The notes: generated by a model not told the origin, from the sequence alone. DNA of 16,290 nt from Bacillota bacterium (GCA_023422095.1 JAEZSD010000089.1:1-16290); one strand, 5' to 3'. Positions 7,552-15,288 are shown, numbered from the stretch's first letter. Translations and numbers: made by a program.

Positions 7552-8886
7552 ATGGGAAGAAAACCAAAAGCACCCGTCGAAGTAGTGGTGGAAGAAACCG
7601 AAAAAAAGAAGCGCGGTAGACCCAAAAAAGAAACTGAAACAGTTGAGCTGAAAGCTAAGAAAGTTAAGAATGAAGCAAACAAAAAAGCTGATGAAGTCAA
7701 ATCATTGGAAGAAGTCGAAACTGAACTCTTAAAAAAAGCCAAGCTCACGGGCACTATCAGCCAAAGTGAAATATATGAACGCCTACAAGCATATGAATTA
7801 GACGATGATGCAATCTCTGATTTAATGGAATTTTTCGCTTCTCAAGAAATTGAAGTAACCAGCGAAATAGAAGACGACGAGGAAGAGGAAGACGAGGATT
7901 TAGATAAAATCGATGATTCTAAAATTAACTTAGAAGAACCAATCGAAGATGACGATTTCTTTGTTAGTGATTCCGTAGTCAAAGAGGAAGAAGAAGAAGA
8001 AGAAATTGATGTCGATAATCTCAATATTTCTCTTGGCAGCGAAGTAAGAGTTAATGACTCAGTGAAAATGTACCTGAAGGAAATTGGCAAGTTTTCCCTT
8101 TTAAAACCCGAAGAAGAACCAATTATTGCCAAAAGAGCCGATGAAGGCGATGAAGATGCAAAACAAGAATTAATTAACCGCAACCTTAGGTTGGTGGTTA
8201 ATATTGCTAAACATTATGTTGGTAGAGGAATGGCCTTTCTTGACTTAATTCAAGAAGGAAACCTCGGCTTAATGAAAGCCGTCGACAAATTCGATTATAC
8301 CAAAGGCTATAAGTTTTCGACTTACGCCACATGGTGGATTCGTCAAGCTATTACTAGAGCCATCGCTGATCAGGCTCGTACGATTCGTATTCCTGTTCAC
8401 ATGGTTGAAACTATTAATAAAATGACTAGAGTACAAAGAACTCTAATTCAAGAATTAGGCAGAGAACCAACCGCTGAAGAAATCAGTGAAGCCCTCAATG
8501 GTGATTTATCTCCAAAACGTATTCGTGAAATACAACGTATTGCGATGGAACCAGTTTCATTGGAAACACCAATCGGTGAAGAAGATGATTCTCATCTTGG
8601 AGACTTTATCGAAGATAAAGAATCGGAATCGCCAACCGAATTTACTACTCGCCAACTCTTAAAAGAAGAGCTTTATTCCATTTTAAAAGACCTCTCTGAT
8701 CGTGAAGAAAGAGTCATCCGTCTTCGTTATGGATTAGACGATAACCGCCCCAGAACACTCGAAGAAGTGGGCCGGGAATTTGGTGTCACACGTGAGAGAA
8801 TTCGTCAAATTGAAGCGAAAGCAATTCGCAAATTACGTCACCCAACTCGCAGTAAAAGACTCGGCGACTATAAAGGCAAAATCTAA
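7552..8886 (+). CDS. rpoD: Primary sigma-70 factor (RpoD/SigA)
   Basis: A 444-residue principal sigma factor with AAGGAGG at 7537-7543. Residues 1-50 are basic and contain KKKRGRPKK (18-26), an AT-hook-like core. About 55-105 resemble region 1.1. An acidic linker (107-160, nearly all Asp/Glu in places) precedes region 1.2. Region 2 includes FSTYATWWIRQAIT, with Gln265 and Thr268 equivalent to the -10-reading Gln437 and Thr440 of E. coli. Region 3.0 PVHMVETINK keeps the extended -10 residues, the sigma finger is TPIGEEDDSHLGD, and region 4.2 is GVTRERIRQIEAKAIRKLRHPTRS. It directs RNA polymerase to housekeeping promoters. Being the closer match to standard SigA, it is taken as the true primary sigma; a paralogue follows at once. 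Confidence 0.96.
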   Translation: MGRKPKAPVEVVVEETEKKKRGRPKKETETVELKAKKVKNEANKKADEVKSLEEVETELLKKAKLTGTISQSEIYERLQAYELDDDAISDLMEFFASQEIEVTSEIEDDEEEEDEDLDKIDDSKINLEEPIEDDDFFVSDSVVKEEEEEEEIDVDNLNISLGSEVRVNDSVKMYLKEIGKFSLLKPEEEPIIAKRADEGDEDAKQELINRNLRLVVNIAKHYVGRGMAFLDLIQEGNLGLMKAVDKFDYTKGYKFSTYATWWIRQAITRAIADQARTIRIPVHMVETINKMTRVQRTLIQELGREPTAEEISEALNGDLSPKRIREIQRIAMEPVSLETPIGEEDDSHLGDFIEDKESESPTEFTTRQLLKEELYSILKDLSDREERVIRLRYGLDDNRPRTLEEVGREFGVTRERIRQIEAKAIRKLRHPTRSKRLGDYKGKI

Positions 8887-8896
8887 GGATATTAAT

Positions 8897-10150
8897 GTGA
8901 ATAAAAAGGATAGTTTACCAACGATAAAAAAGAGAAGAGGAAGACCACATCCTAGTCTTGAAGAAAAAATTCTTGGTCAAATTCCTGTTGGTCAAGAGAA
9001 CACTTTTTCATTACCCTCTGAACCATCTATTGATTTCTCTGCGATTGAGCAAGAAATTATGAACAAATATCAGGCGAAAGGCGAAATATTGCAGAGTCAA
9101 ATCGATGATATCATCGCAATTTATCATCTAGAAGAAGATGATGTCGACAAATTAACCACATTCATCCTATCCAACTTTCAAGTCATTGATGATAGCGAAG
9201 AAGATGAATTTGAATTCCAAAATGAAGATTTAGTTCTCGAAGATAGCGATTCAGAAGATATTGCTAAAGATGTTGAACAAGTCAACGACTACAAAGCCGA
9301 TGAACTAAAAACCACCGATTCGGTACGCATATATTTACGTGACGCCGCTAAATTTCCTCTTCTGGATACCAAGCAAGAATTAGCTATTGCTAAAAGAATT
9401 GCGAGCGGTGATGAAGAGGCAAAAAATGAGCTAGTAAGCCATAACCTACGATTAGTAGTTAATAACGCCAAAAAATACATTGGTCGAGGCATTGCTTTTC
9501 TCGATTTAATTCAGGAAGGCAACTGCGGATTGATGAAGGCAGTCGAAAAATTTGACTACACTAAAGGCTTCAAATTCTCTACGTATGCAACATGGTGGAT
9601 TCGCCAGGCGATTTCACGCGCCATTGCTGATCAAGCGCGAACCATTCGTCTACCTGTTCATATCGTTGAAAGAATGAACAAAATCAATAAAGCCAAAACC
9701 ACTTTTCTTAAGGAAAATGGTAGAGAACCAACCGCTGAAGAAATAAGCATCGCCTTAGCTGGTCTACTATCCCCCAAAGAAATTTTAGAGACCCAAAGAT
9801 TAACGATGGATACCATTTCTATGGAACTTCCTATCGGTGATGAAGATGGTTCTCGTTTGGGCGATTTTTTAGAAGACAAAACTAGCGAATCTCCTAACGA
9901 TTATGTCACGAGAAATCAGCTGAGAGAAAAGCTGAATTCCATACTATCCTCGCTGAGCCCAAAAGAGGAGAGAATCATTCGTCTTCGTTATGGTCTAGAT
10001 GACAATCATCCACGTACTTTAGAAGAGGTAGGACACGAATTTGGCGTCACACGTGAGCGAATTCGTCAAATTGAGGCTAAAGCAATACGCAAAATGAGAG
10101 CAAACCAAAAGAATAATAAATATAACGATTATCAAGGAGGTTCATTATGA
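8897..10150 (+). CDS. Second primary-type sigma-70 factor, tandem paralogue of RpoD
   Basis: A 417-residue sigma factor starting with GTG at 8897, preceded by AAGGAT at 8885-8890 and 10 nt after the rpoD stop. An in-frame extension further upstream would lie inside rpoD and gives no sigma-like sequence. It keeps the full primary-sigma layout: RGRP motif (14-17), a region 1.1-like segment (about 48-97), an acidic linker, and regions 1.2, 2, 3 and 4. Long stretches equal the neighbour, e.g. FSTYATWWIRQAI and GVTRERIRQIEAKAIRK. Differences fall at informative sites: Ser240 where the -10-reading Thr is, finger LPIGDEDGSRLGD, and a C-terminus RANQKNNKYN in place of RHPTRSKRL. It is likely an alternative or condition-specific group 1/2 sigma from a local duplication. 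Its stop overlaps the trmK start (ATGA). Confidence 0.9.
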   Translation: MNKKDSLPTIKKRRGRPHPSLEEKILGQIPVGQENTFSLPSEPSIDFSAIEQEIMNKYQAKGEILQSQIDDIIAIYHLEEDDVDKLTTFILSNFQVIDDSEEDEFEFQNEDLVLEDSDSEDIAKDVEQVNDYKADELKTTDSVRIYLRDAAKFPLLDTKQELAIAKRIASGDEEAKNELVSHNLRLVVNNAKKYIGRGIAFLDLIQEGNCGLMKAVEKFDYTKGFKFSTYATWWIRQAISRAIADQARTIRLPVHIVERMNKINKAKTTFLKENGREPTAEEISIALAGLLSPKEILETQRLTMDTISMELPIGDEDGSRLGDFLEDKTSESPNDYVTRNQLREKLNSILSSLSPKEERIIRLRYGLDDNHPRTLEEVGHEFGVTRERIRQIEAKAIRKMRANQKNNKYNDYQGGSL

Positions 10151-10809
10151 TAAAACTTTCACTTCGATTGGAAACAATTCTTGAGATGACCCCCGCAAGC
10201 GTGGTGGCTGATATCGGTAGCGATCACGGCAAATTAATGATTGCTTTATATGAGTCAGGAAAAGTGAATCATGGCTATGCTATTGAAAATAAGAAGGGCC
10301 CCTATAACCGATTGGTTAAAGCGTTGACAAAAGAAAAACTTGAGGACATTATTGTCCCCTTATTTTCTGATGGCATTTCTGATCTTCCTAGCTGCGTTAA
10401 CACTGTCATAATCGCCGGAATGGGAGGGGAAACAATCATCAACATTTTGAAAGACCATCCTCGCAAATTAGAAAAAGTTCAAACCATAATTATCGATTCG
10501 CATAGTCAAATCAAAGAAGTGCGAGATTATTTGACAAAAATCGGTTTCATCATCGCTGATGAGAGAATGATAAAAGAAGAAAATATATATTATGAAATCA
10601 TCCGTTTCATTCGTTCTGATATCGCTTTTTATAGCGAAGAAGATTTAACCTTTGGACCTATACTTAGAGTAGAAAAAACTTCCATTTTTAAAGAGAAATA
10701 TATCTCCCGAATTAGCGAAATTGATAACATCTTAAAAAAGAAAAATATTCCACCCAGTCGACTAGTTGAGTTACAAAACGAAAAAGAAAAAATCATGGGA
10801 GTAATTTAA
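10147..10809 (+). CDS. trmK: tRNA (adenine22-N1)-methyltransferase TrmK
   Basis: A 220-residue class I SAM-dependent methyltransferase of the TrmK (YqfN) family, which makes m1A22 in bacterial tRNAs. The SAM-binding signature ADIGSDHGK sits at 21-29, and the family-typical IIAGMGGETI at 88-97. The C-terminal tail is charged and helical (LKKKNIPPSRLVELQNEKEK), like the coiled coil of TrmK. AAGGAGG (10134-10140) lies inside the end of the second sigma gene, and the ATG overlaps that gene's TGA. The order sigma-trmK-nif3 is the same as sigA-trmK-yqfO in Bacillus, which supports the identification. Confidence 0.93.
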   Translation: MIKLSLRLETILEMTPASVVADIGSDHGKLMIALYESGKVNHGYAIENKKGPYNRLVKALTKEKLEDIIVPLFSDGISDLPSCVNTVIIAGMGGETIINILKDHPRKLEKVQTIIIDSHSQIKEVRDYLTKIGFIIADERMIKEENIYYEIIRFIRSDIAFYSEEDLTFGPILRVEKTSIFKEKYISRISEIDNILKKKNIPPSRLVELQNEKEKIMGVI

Positions 10810-10810
10810 C

Positions 10811-11579
10811 ATGAAATCAAAAACGTTTCTTCGCTTGATATCAAAGCGTTTTCCCAAGCGACTCGCTGAATCATTTGATCGAGTGGGTTTGATGACGGGA
10901 AAAATTCCCGAAGATATTAAAAAAATTCTACTTTGCCTGGATTTAGACTGGGAAATACTTCCGAAAGTCAAACAATTTCATCCATCCTGATCTCATCATT
11001 ACTCATCACCCATTTATTTTCGGAACTAAATATCGTGTTTTTAAAAACGACGAAAGTAAAAAAATGCTCTGCGAAGTAATTGATAAATTAGGAATCCCTG
11101 TTTATAGCTTTCACACAAACTTTGATGCTGGAGAGGGAGGAATGAACGATGCTTTATGCGAGGCTCTTAACTTAGAAAGTGTCTATACCCCTCTACTCAA
11201 CCCAATGATGAGGATAGGTTATTTGCACGAGGATACTGATATCTTTACCTTTGCCGATTATGCAAAGCATAAACTCGACGTCAATTATGGTTTATTAATA
11301 CATGAAGGCAAACCTTTTATCAAAAAGATTGCCATTATCGGTGGCGGTGGAAGCCGGTACTGGGAAGTAGCGAAAAAAGAAGACTGCGATATTTATATAT
11401 CAGGGGATGCTCCTCATCATGTTCGCCGCGATATTGTTAACGCTAAGTTTAACTATCTCGACCTGCCTCACGAAATTGAAAAGATCTTCATGCCAAAAAT
11501 GGAAAAATATTTATTGAGCATCGATAAAGATTTGATAATTCAAGCTTTTGATCACGAGCGTTTGCCAAAAGTTATTTAA
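10811..11579 (+). pseudogene. Nif3-family (YqfO/YbgI) gene broken by a 4-bp duplication
   Basis: The gene starts at ATG 10811 with GGGAG at 10797-10801 and opens like Nif3 proteins (FPKRLAESFDRVGLMTGKIPEDIKKILLCLDL). The frame ends at TGA 10988 after 59 codons. The Nif3 sequence continues in another frame to TAA 11579, with the metal-binding THHPFIF, HTNFDAGEGG and GDAPHH. The break coincides with CATCCATC (10979-10986), a tandem CATC. Removing one copy restores QFHPDLIITHHPFIF and a 254-residue protein, matching the short Nif3 form without the PII-like insert of Bacillus YqfO. Nif3 proteins bind two metal ions; their cellular function is poorly defined. Downstream initiation would lose the HH metal ligands. 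It may be a true pseudogene, a population variant or an assembly error. The 3' end overlaps the ispH 3' end by 8 bp. Confidence 0.88.
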
Positions 11580-12420
11580 GATTGGCTATCTCGTTTCTAA
11601 TTTCTTCGATAAGCGATAGTGGCGTACTAGCGCTACTTGATAAAACAATGTGTCTTTTGGCTTTTAGGGCTTCTTTTGAGAGTTGAGTTGCTTCTTCGAT
11701 TAGAAAAGCATCAATCTGGGGATGGGTCACACGAGCAATTTCATACAATCTTTTGGCGTTGCTCGATTTTCCACTTCCGACAACAATGATGGCGTCGACA
11801 TCCTCTTCAAGTTGAAGAAGGGCTTCTTGTCTATTTCTTGTTGCGCGACAAATTTCATCTTGAAATCGAGCTTGTGGAATATGAGTTTTGATATCGTGGT
11901 GAATGTCTTTCAAAGAAAGAATATTCAATGTCGTTTGGTTGATAATAAGAGGGGATGAATCAGAAATCACGCGATAATCAAAGGTTTGACCAATTGAATA
12001 TAAATAAACATTTGTGTTACTAGAAATGGCCGCTGCTGTCTCTGGGTGAGAAGGATAGCCGATATAAATCACCTGATGGTGGTTTTCTTTTTCTTTTGCG
12101 ATGGTTTCAAGATTCTTTTTCACAAGAGGACAAATCGCATCGTATATGATTAAACCTTTTTCTTTGGCCATTTGTTCATCTTTATTTTCGTGACCGTGAG
12201 CAGTAAAAATAATTACGCTTCCGTTAGGGGCATCATGGATATTATTGATTAATCCAATGTCATGTTGCTTTAAAAAAGCAATGACATACGAATTATGAAC
12301 TAGCATTCCTAAAACATTAACCATTAAAAAGGGGTGATTTTTTCTCGCTGATAAAGCCAATTCAATTGCGTGATTGACTCCAGCACAGTATCCTTTTGGT
12401 TCAAGAATGGTAATTTTCAT
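11572..12420 (-). CDS. ispH: 4-hydroxy-3-methylbut-2-enyl diphosphate reductase IspH (LytB)
   Basis: A 282-residue [4Fe-4S] enzyme for the last MEP-pathway step, reducing HMBPP to isopentenyl and dimethylallyl diphosphate. Cluster cysteines Cys12 (KGYCAGV), Cys97 (YDAICPLV) and Cys191 (DEICRATRNRQ) are all present, as are substrate contacts His42, His75 (TAHGHE), His125 and Glu127 (SHPET) and Thr163. Length is close to the family norm. A GGAG sits upstream of the ATG on the minus strand. It is transcribed towards nif3 and away from nfo; the 57-bp divergent gap holds a perfect palindrome. Its partner enzyme IspG is encoded about 2 kb away on the same strand, so isoprenoid synthesis here runs through the MEP route. 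Confidence 0.97.
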   Translation of the reverse strand: MKITILEPKGYCAGVNHAIELALSARKNHPFLMVNVLGMLVHNSYVIAFLKQHDIGLINNIHDAPNGSVIIFTAHGHENKDEQMAKEKGLIIYDAICPLVKKNLETIAKEKENHHQVIYIGYPSHPETAAAISSNTNVYLYSIGQTFDYRVISDSSPLIINQTTLNILSLKDIHHDIKTHIPQARFQDEICRATRNRQEALLQLEEDVDAIIVVGSGKSSNAKRLYEIARVTHPQIDAFLIEEATQLSKEALKAKRHIVLSSSASTPLSLIEEIRNEIANLK

Positions 12421-12447
12421 CGCGTTTCTCCACTCATTAATTCTTAT

Positions 12448-12461
12448 TTATGTTAACATAA
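12448..12461. promoter_or_regulatory. Perfect palindrome between ispH and nfo, possible divergent promoter or operator
   Basis: TTATGTTAACATAA is a perfect 14-bp palindrome midway between the two divergent start codons. Because of the symmetry both strands read TGtTAACAT, an extended -10-like element with 4 of 6 -10 bases. No good -35 was found on either side. It may be a shared promoter core or a binding site for a dimeric regulator. Confidence 0.35.
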
Positions 12462-12476
12462 CTAGGAGGATTTTAT

Positions 12477-13367
12477 ATGAAAAATGAAGATATCTTAATC
12501 GGCTCCCATGTTTCGATGGCCGCTCCCGAATTTTATTTAGGATCAGTTAAAGAAACACTGAGCTATGGAGCCAACGCTTTTATGTTTTATACAGGCGCAC
12601 CACAAAACAGCTACCGTAAACCCCTTAAAGAATTAAAAATTGAAGAAGGATACACCTTAATTAAAGAAGCTGGACTAGATGAATCGAAAATAGTGGTTCA
12701 CGCTCCTTACATCATCAATTTAGCTAACCGAGGTCGCCCTGAATTATATCAAAGTTCAAAAGAAATATTTTTAAACGAAATCAGAAGAACTAGCGCTTTT
12801 CATGCTTCGATTATCGTCTTGCATCCAGGAGCTCATGTCAGCCAAGGAAATGAAGAGGCTATTTCGGCCTTAATTGATGCTCTCGACGAGATTCTGGATA
12901 ATGATAACACTAATGTTAAAATCGCCTTGGAAACGATGGCGGGTAAAGGCACTGAGATTGGAATCTCTTTTGAACAAATTCATCAGATAATCGCTGCTAG
13001 TAGGCATTCGGATCGTCTCGGTGTTTGCCTCGATACGTGTCACATAAACGATGCTGGTTACGATGTGCACGACATCGATAATATTTTGCAAAAATTTGAT
13101 GATATCATAGGATTAGATCGATTGCTTGTTGTCCATTTAAATGATAGCAAGAATGAAAAAGGCGCTCACAAGGATCGCCATGAGAACATTGGTTATGGAA
13201 CTATTGGCTTCAAAACTTTGAATGCCTATGTACATCACCCATTATTGGCAAAAGTCCCAAAGATTCTTGAGACACCATATATTAATGATAAACCACCTTA
13301 TAAAGAGGAAATTAAAATGCTCAGAGAAGGGAAGTTTGTTGAGGATTGGAAATCAAAATTTAATTAA
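12477..13367 (+). CDS. nfo: Endonuclease IV (AP endonuclease)
   Basis: A 296-residue TIM-barrel AP endonuclease that cuts 5' of abasic sites in base excision repair. All nine trinuclear-zinc ligands can be placed: His75, His116 (LHPGAH), Glu152 (ALETMAGKG), Asp186 and His189 (CLDTCH), His220 (VVHLNDS), Asp233 and His235 (HKDRHENIG), Glu265 (ILETPY). The start at 12477 has AGGAGG at 12464-12469 and gives the family-typical IGSHVSM near the N-terminus. The gene is transcribed alone: divergent from ispH, and closed by a hairpin terminator shared with the convergent gene beyond it. Length and residues are fully standard. Confidence 0.97.
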   Translation: MKNEDILIGSHVSMAAPEFYLGSVKETLSYGANAFMFYTGAPQNSYRKPLKELKIEEGYTLIKEAGLDESKIVVHAPYIINLANRGRPELYQSSKEIFLNEIRRTSAFHASIIVLHPGAHVSQGNEEAISALIDALDEILDNDNTNVKIALETMAGKGTEIGISFEQIHQIIAASRHSDRLGVCLDTCHINDAGYDVHDIDNILQKFDDIIGLDRLLVVHLNDSKNEKGAHKDRHENIGYGTIGFKTLNAYVHHPLLAKVPKILETPYINDKPPYKEEIKMLREGKFVEDWKSKFN

Positions 13368-13415
13368 AAATTTCATGGTCTGTTATTCTAGACTTTAATA
13401 TAAATATTAAAATAT

Positions 13416-13440
13416 AAAGCCATCGGATTTCGATGGCTTT
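13416..13440. terminator. Bidirectional Rho-independent terminator between nfo and the convergent gene
   Basis: A 10-bp perfect stem, AAAGCCATCG (13416-13425) with CGATGGCTTT (13431-13440), has a 5-nt loop. It is flanked by A/T-rich sequence on both sides, so it can end transcription of nfo on the plus strand and of the ispG-membrane protein unit on the minus strand. Confidence 0.88.
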
Positions 13441-13450
13441 ATTAGTAAAT

Positions 13451-14230
13451 TTATTTTTTTATTATTTGCTTGATGGAATTATCATCCGCAGGGATAACTG
13501 ATTCCTTGCGTTTTTTCTTTTTAAAAATGCCAAATATAATCTTAGAATGTTCCCTTATTTTCTGCTTTTTCTTGTCCAATTTTGCCTTTTTAACGACTTT
13601 CTTTTGATTCTTATATTCATTAGTTATTTGTTCGACATATTGTTCAGTTTTTGTCAGTTCTTTTTTCTCGGTTTTAACACCTGTTATCTTGTTGGAAATC
13701 TTTTCAAGAGGATTATCAAGCTTCGAAAGAATATAGCTTTTAGGATCTGTCAACATTTCAAATTTTGCAAAATCCATACTCAAGGCCGTCATAAGCATAT
13801 CCGAGTATCTATTGTAGGCCATACGAATAATTTCAAATATGATTTGAGCAAGAAAGAAAACAACGGATAAGGCAGCAATGATAATGTCTAAATCGCTGGG
13901 CCTTCGTTGCACAAATTCAACTATTACGACGATGAGCATGATTGCGTTAGCGAGATATTTTAATATTTTAATACCTTGCTTTGTTCCTAATACTTTTTTG
14001 TGTTTTTTTATTTGGAATGTTGCTAAATAAAAAATGAATCCGAATAGTGATGTTGCTGTTAAAAAACAGTAAATTATAAGAAAAACAATGTGGTTTAAAT
14101 TAGTGTAAATTCTTAATCCATAGAGACAGAGAAAAATTACCTGTACAACAATTGTAATCCAAAAAGAAACTCTTTGCAGATCTCTGATTGTTTTGTCGAC
14201 CACTGCAGTAGTGCGTTCAATGATTATCAT
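13451..14230 (-). CDS. Unrecognised four-helix membrane protein with a basic cytoplasmic tail
   Basis: A 259-residue protein that I do not recognise. Four hydrophobic segments are visible at about 22-40, 47-71, 88-107 and 114-135. A soluble C-terminal half (136-259) follows, very rich in lysine, with a run KKKKRK near 237-242 and coiled-coil-like charge (KTEQYVEQITNEYKNQKK). No signal peptide, catalytic motif or known domain signature is apparent. With an even number of segments, both ends should face the cytoplasm, and the basic tail fits this. It starts 5 nt after the ispG stop with only a weak GAGAAG-like site, so it is probably translated by coupling from the ispG mRNA. The tail could bind RNA, ribosomes or acidic lipids; that is a guess. 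The open frame, good spacing and terminator support a real gene. Confidence 0.8.
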   Translation of the reverse strand: MIIIERTTAVVDKTIRDLQRVSFWITIVVQVIFLCLYGLRIYTNLNHIVFLIIYCFLTATSLFGFIFYLATFQIKKHKKVLGTKQGIKILKYLANAIMLIVVIVEFVQRRPSDLDIIIAALSVVFFLAQIIFEIIRMAYNRYSDMLMTALSMDFAKFEMLTDPKSYILSKLDNPLEKISNKITGVKTEKKELTKTEQYVEQITNEYKNQKKVVKKAKLDKKKQKIREHSKIIFGIFKKKKRKESVIPADDNSIKQIIKK

Positions 14231-14235
14231 ATTTT

Positions 14236-15288
14236 TTACATCTTCTCAATTTCGGAAATAAGAGTTTCAAAAGCGAGTTCTTCAGGAACTTTTTTTATGA
14301 CTTTATCTTTTTTAAAGATAACATACTCATGATTTCCACCGGCAATTCCAATATCAGCGTTTTTAGCTTCACCTGGTCCGTTAACAACGCATCCCATAAC
14401 CGCAACATGAATTGGCTTATTAATTTTTTCGAGGTACTGCATGACTTTTTCCGCTAATTTTAAGACATCAACTTGTGTTCTCCCACAAGTGGGACACGCA
14501 ACAAGTGTGGGGTAATTAGGATATAGATCTAAATCATGTAGTAATCTTTTTGCAGCAATAATTTCATCGCGAGGATCTCCGGAAATGGAAATGCGAATCG
14601 TGTCTCCGATTCCATCCAATAATAATGGTGCTAATCCGGCCGAACTTCGGATGAGTGAAAGATCTTTGAATCCCGCTTCGGTTATCCCGAGATGAAGTGG
14701 ATAAGGAAATGTTTTGGACGCTAAACGATTAGCAGCAATAGTTTCACGGACATTCGAACCCTTAAGAGAAATAGCTATGTCGTAGAAACCTAGACTCTCT
14801 AAAATCTCGACATGTTTTTTGGCGGAATGAACTAAATCAACGCCAGAATATTGATGGGAGTAGTCGTGAATTGTTTTATCTAAAGAACCAGAGTTTACTC
14901 CAATACGGATTGGGATATGTTTTTCTTTGGCCATTTCGACGACTTTTTTAACATTATCTAAAGATCCGATATTTCCTGGATTAATTCTGATTTTATCAGC
15001 GCCGTTTTCCATCGCAAGCAAAGCTAAGCGATAGTCAAAATGAATGTCAGCCACAAGTGGAATGTTTATGTGCTTCTTAATTTCAGAAATAGCTTTGGCA
15101 TCGGATACATCCATAACTGAAACGCGCATTAAATCAGCGCCAAGGGCGGCGCATTCATTAATTTGTTTAACCACTAAATCTACTTTTTCAGTTTTGATAT
15201 TGCACATCGACTGAATTAAAACATGATCTTGACCGCCAAGAGTGATATTCCCAATTTTGATACTTCGAGTTTCTATTCTAGAATTCAT
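14236..15288 (-). CDS. ispG: 4-hydroxy-3-methylbut-2-en-1-yl diphosphate synthase IspG (GcpE)
   Basis: A 350-residue [4Fe-4S] enzyme that converts MEcPP to HMBPP, the step just before IspH. Cluster ligands are Cys265 and Cys268 (ACPTCGRT), Cys300 (MGCVVNGPGE) and Glu307. The N-terminal TIM barrel shows IETRSIKIGNITLGG and DIHFDYRLAL. An ATG five codons upstream (15303) is possible, but I choose 15288. Family members begin at about this point, neither start has a ribosome binding site, and a consensus TATAAT lies at 15295-15300. That places the transcription start on the A of this ATG, i.e. a leaderless mRNA. The downstream gene encodes a membrane protein in the same unit. Confidence 0.95.
   Translation of the reverse strand: MNSRIETRSIKIGNITLGGQDHVLIQSMCNIKTEKVDLVVKQINECAALGADLMRVSVMDVSDAKAISEIKKHINIPLVADIHFDYRLALLAMENGADKIRINPGNIGSLDNVKKVVEMAKEKHIPIRIGVNSGSLDKTIHDYSHQYSGVDLVHSAKKHVEILESLGFYDIAISLKGSNVRETIAANRLASKTFPYPLHLGITEAGFKDLSLIRSSAGLAPLLLDGIGDTIRISISGDPRDEIIAAKRLLHDLDLYPNYPTLVACPTCGRTQVDVLKLAEKVMQYLEKINKPIHVAVMGCVVNGPGEAKNADIGIAGGNHEYVIFKKDKVIKKVPEELAFETLISEIEKM

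Noticed and set aside
7404..7754. Minus-strand open frame across the dnaG-rpoD junction
   Set aside because: It lies wholly opposite two well-identified genes, has no start signals, and its sequence reflects antisense lysine/glutamate codons.
7842..8183. Minus-strand open frame encoding a serine-rich protein
   Set aside because: It is the antisense of the Asp/Glu-rich linker of rpoD (GAA/GAT/GAC read backwards as TTC/ATC/TCN). It has no ribosome binding site and the plus-strand protein is certain.
8780..8896. Longer second sigma starting inside rpoD
   Set aside because: The extra residues are the out-of-frame reading of rpoD region 4.2, and GTG 8897 has AAGGAT upstream.
10979..10990. Programmed ribosomal frameshift in nif3
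   Set aside because: There is no slippery heptamer or CUU-UGA-type site with a stimulator, and a simple CATC duplication explains the shift exactly. Frameshift decoding of Nif3 is not an established mechanism.
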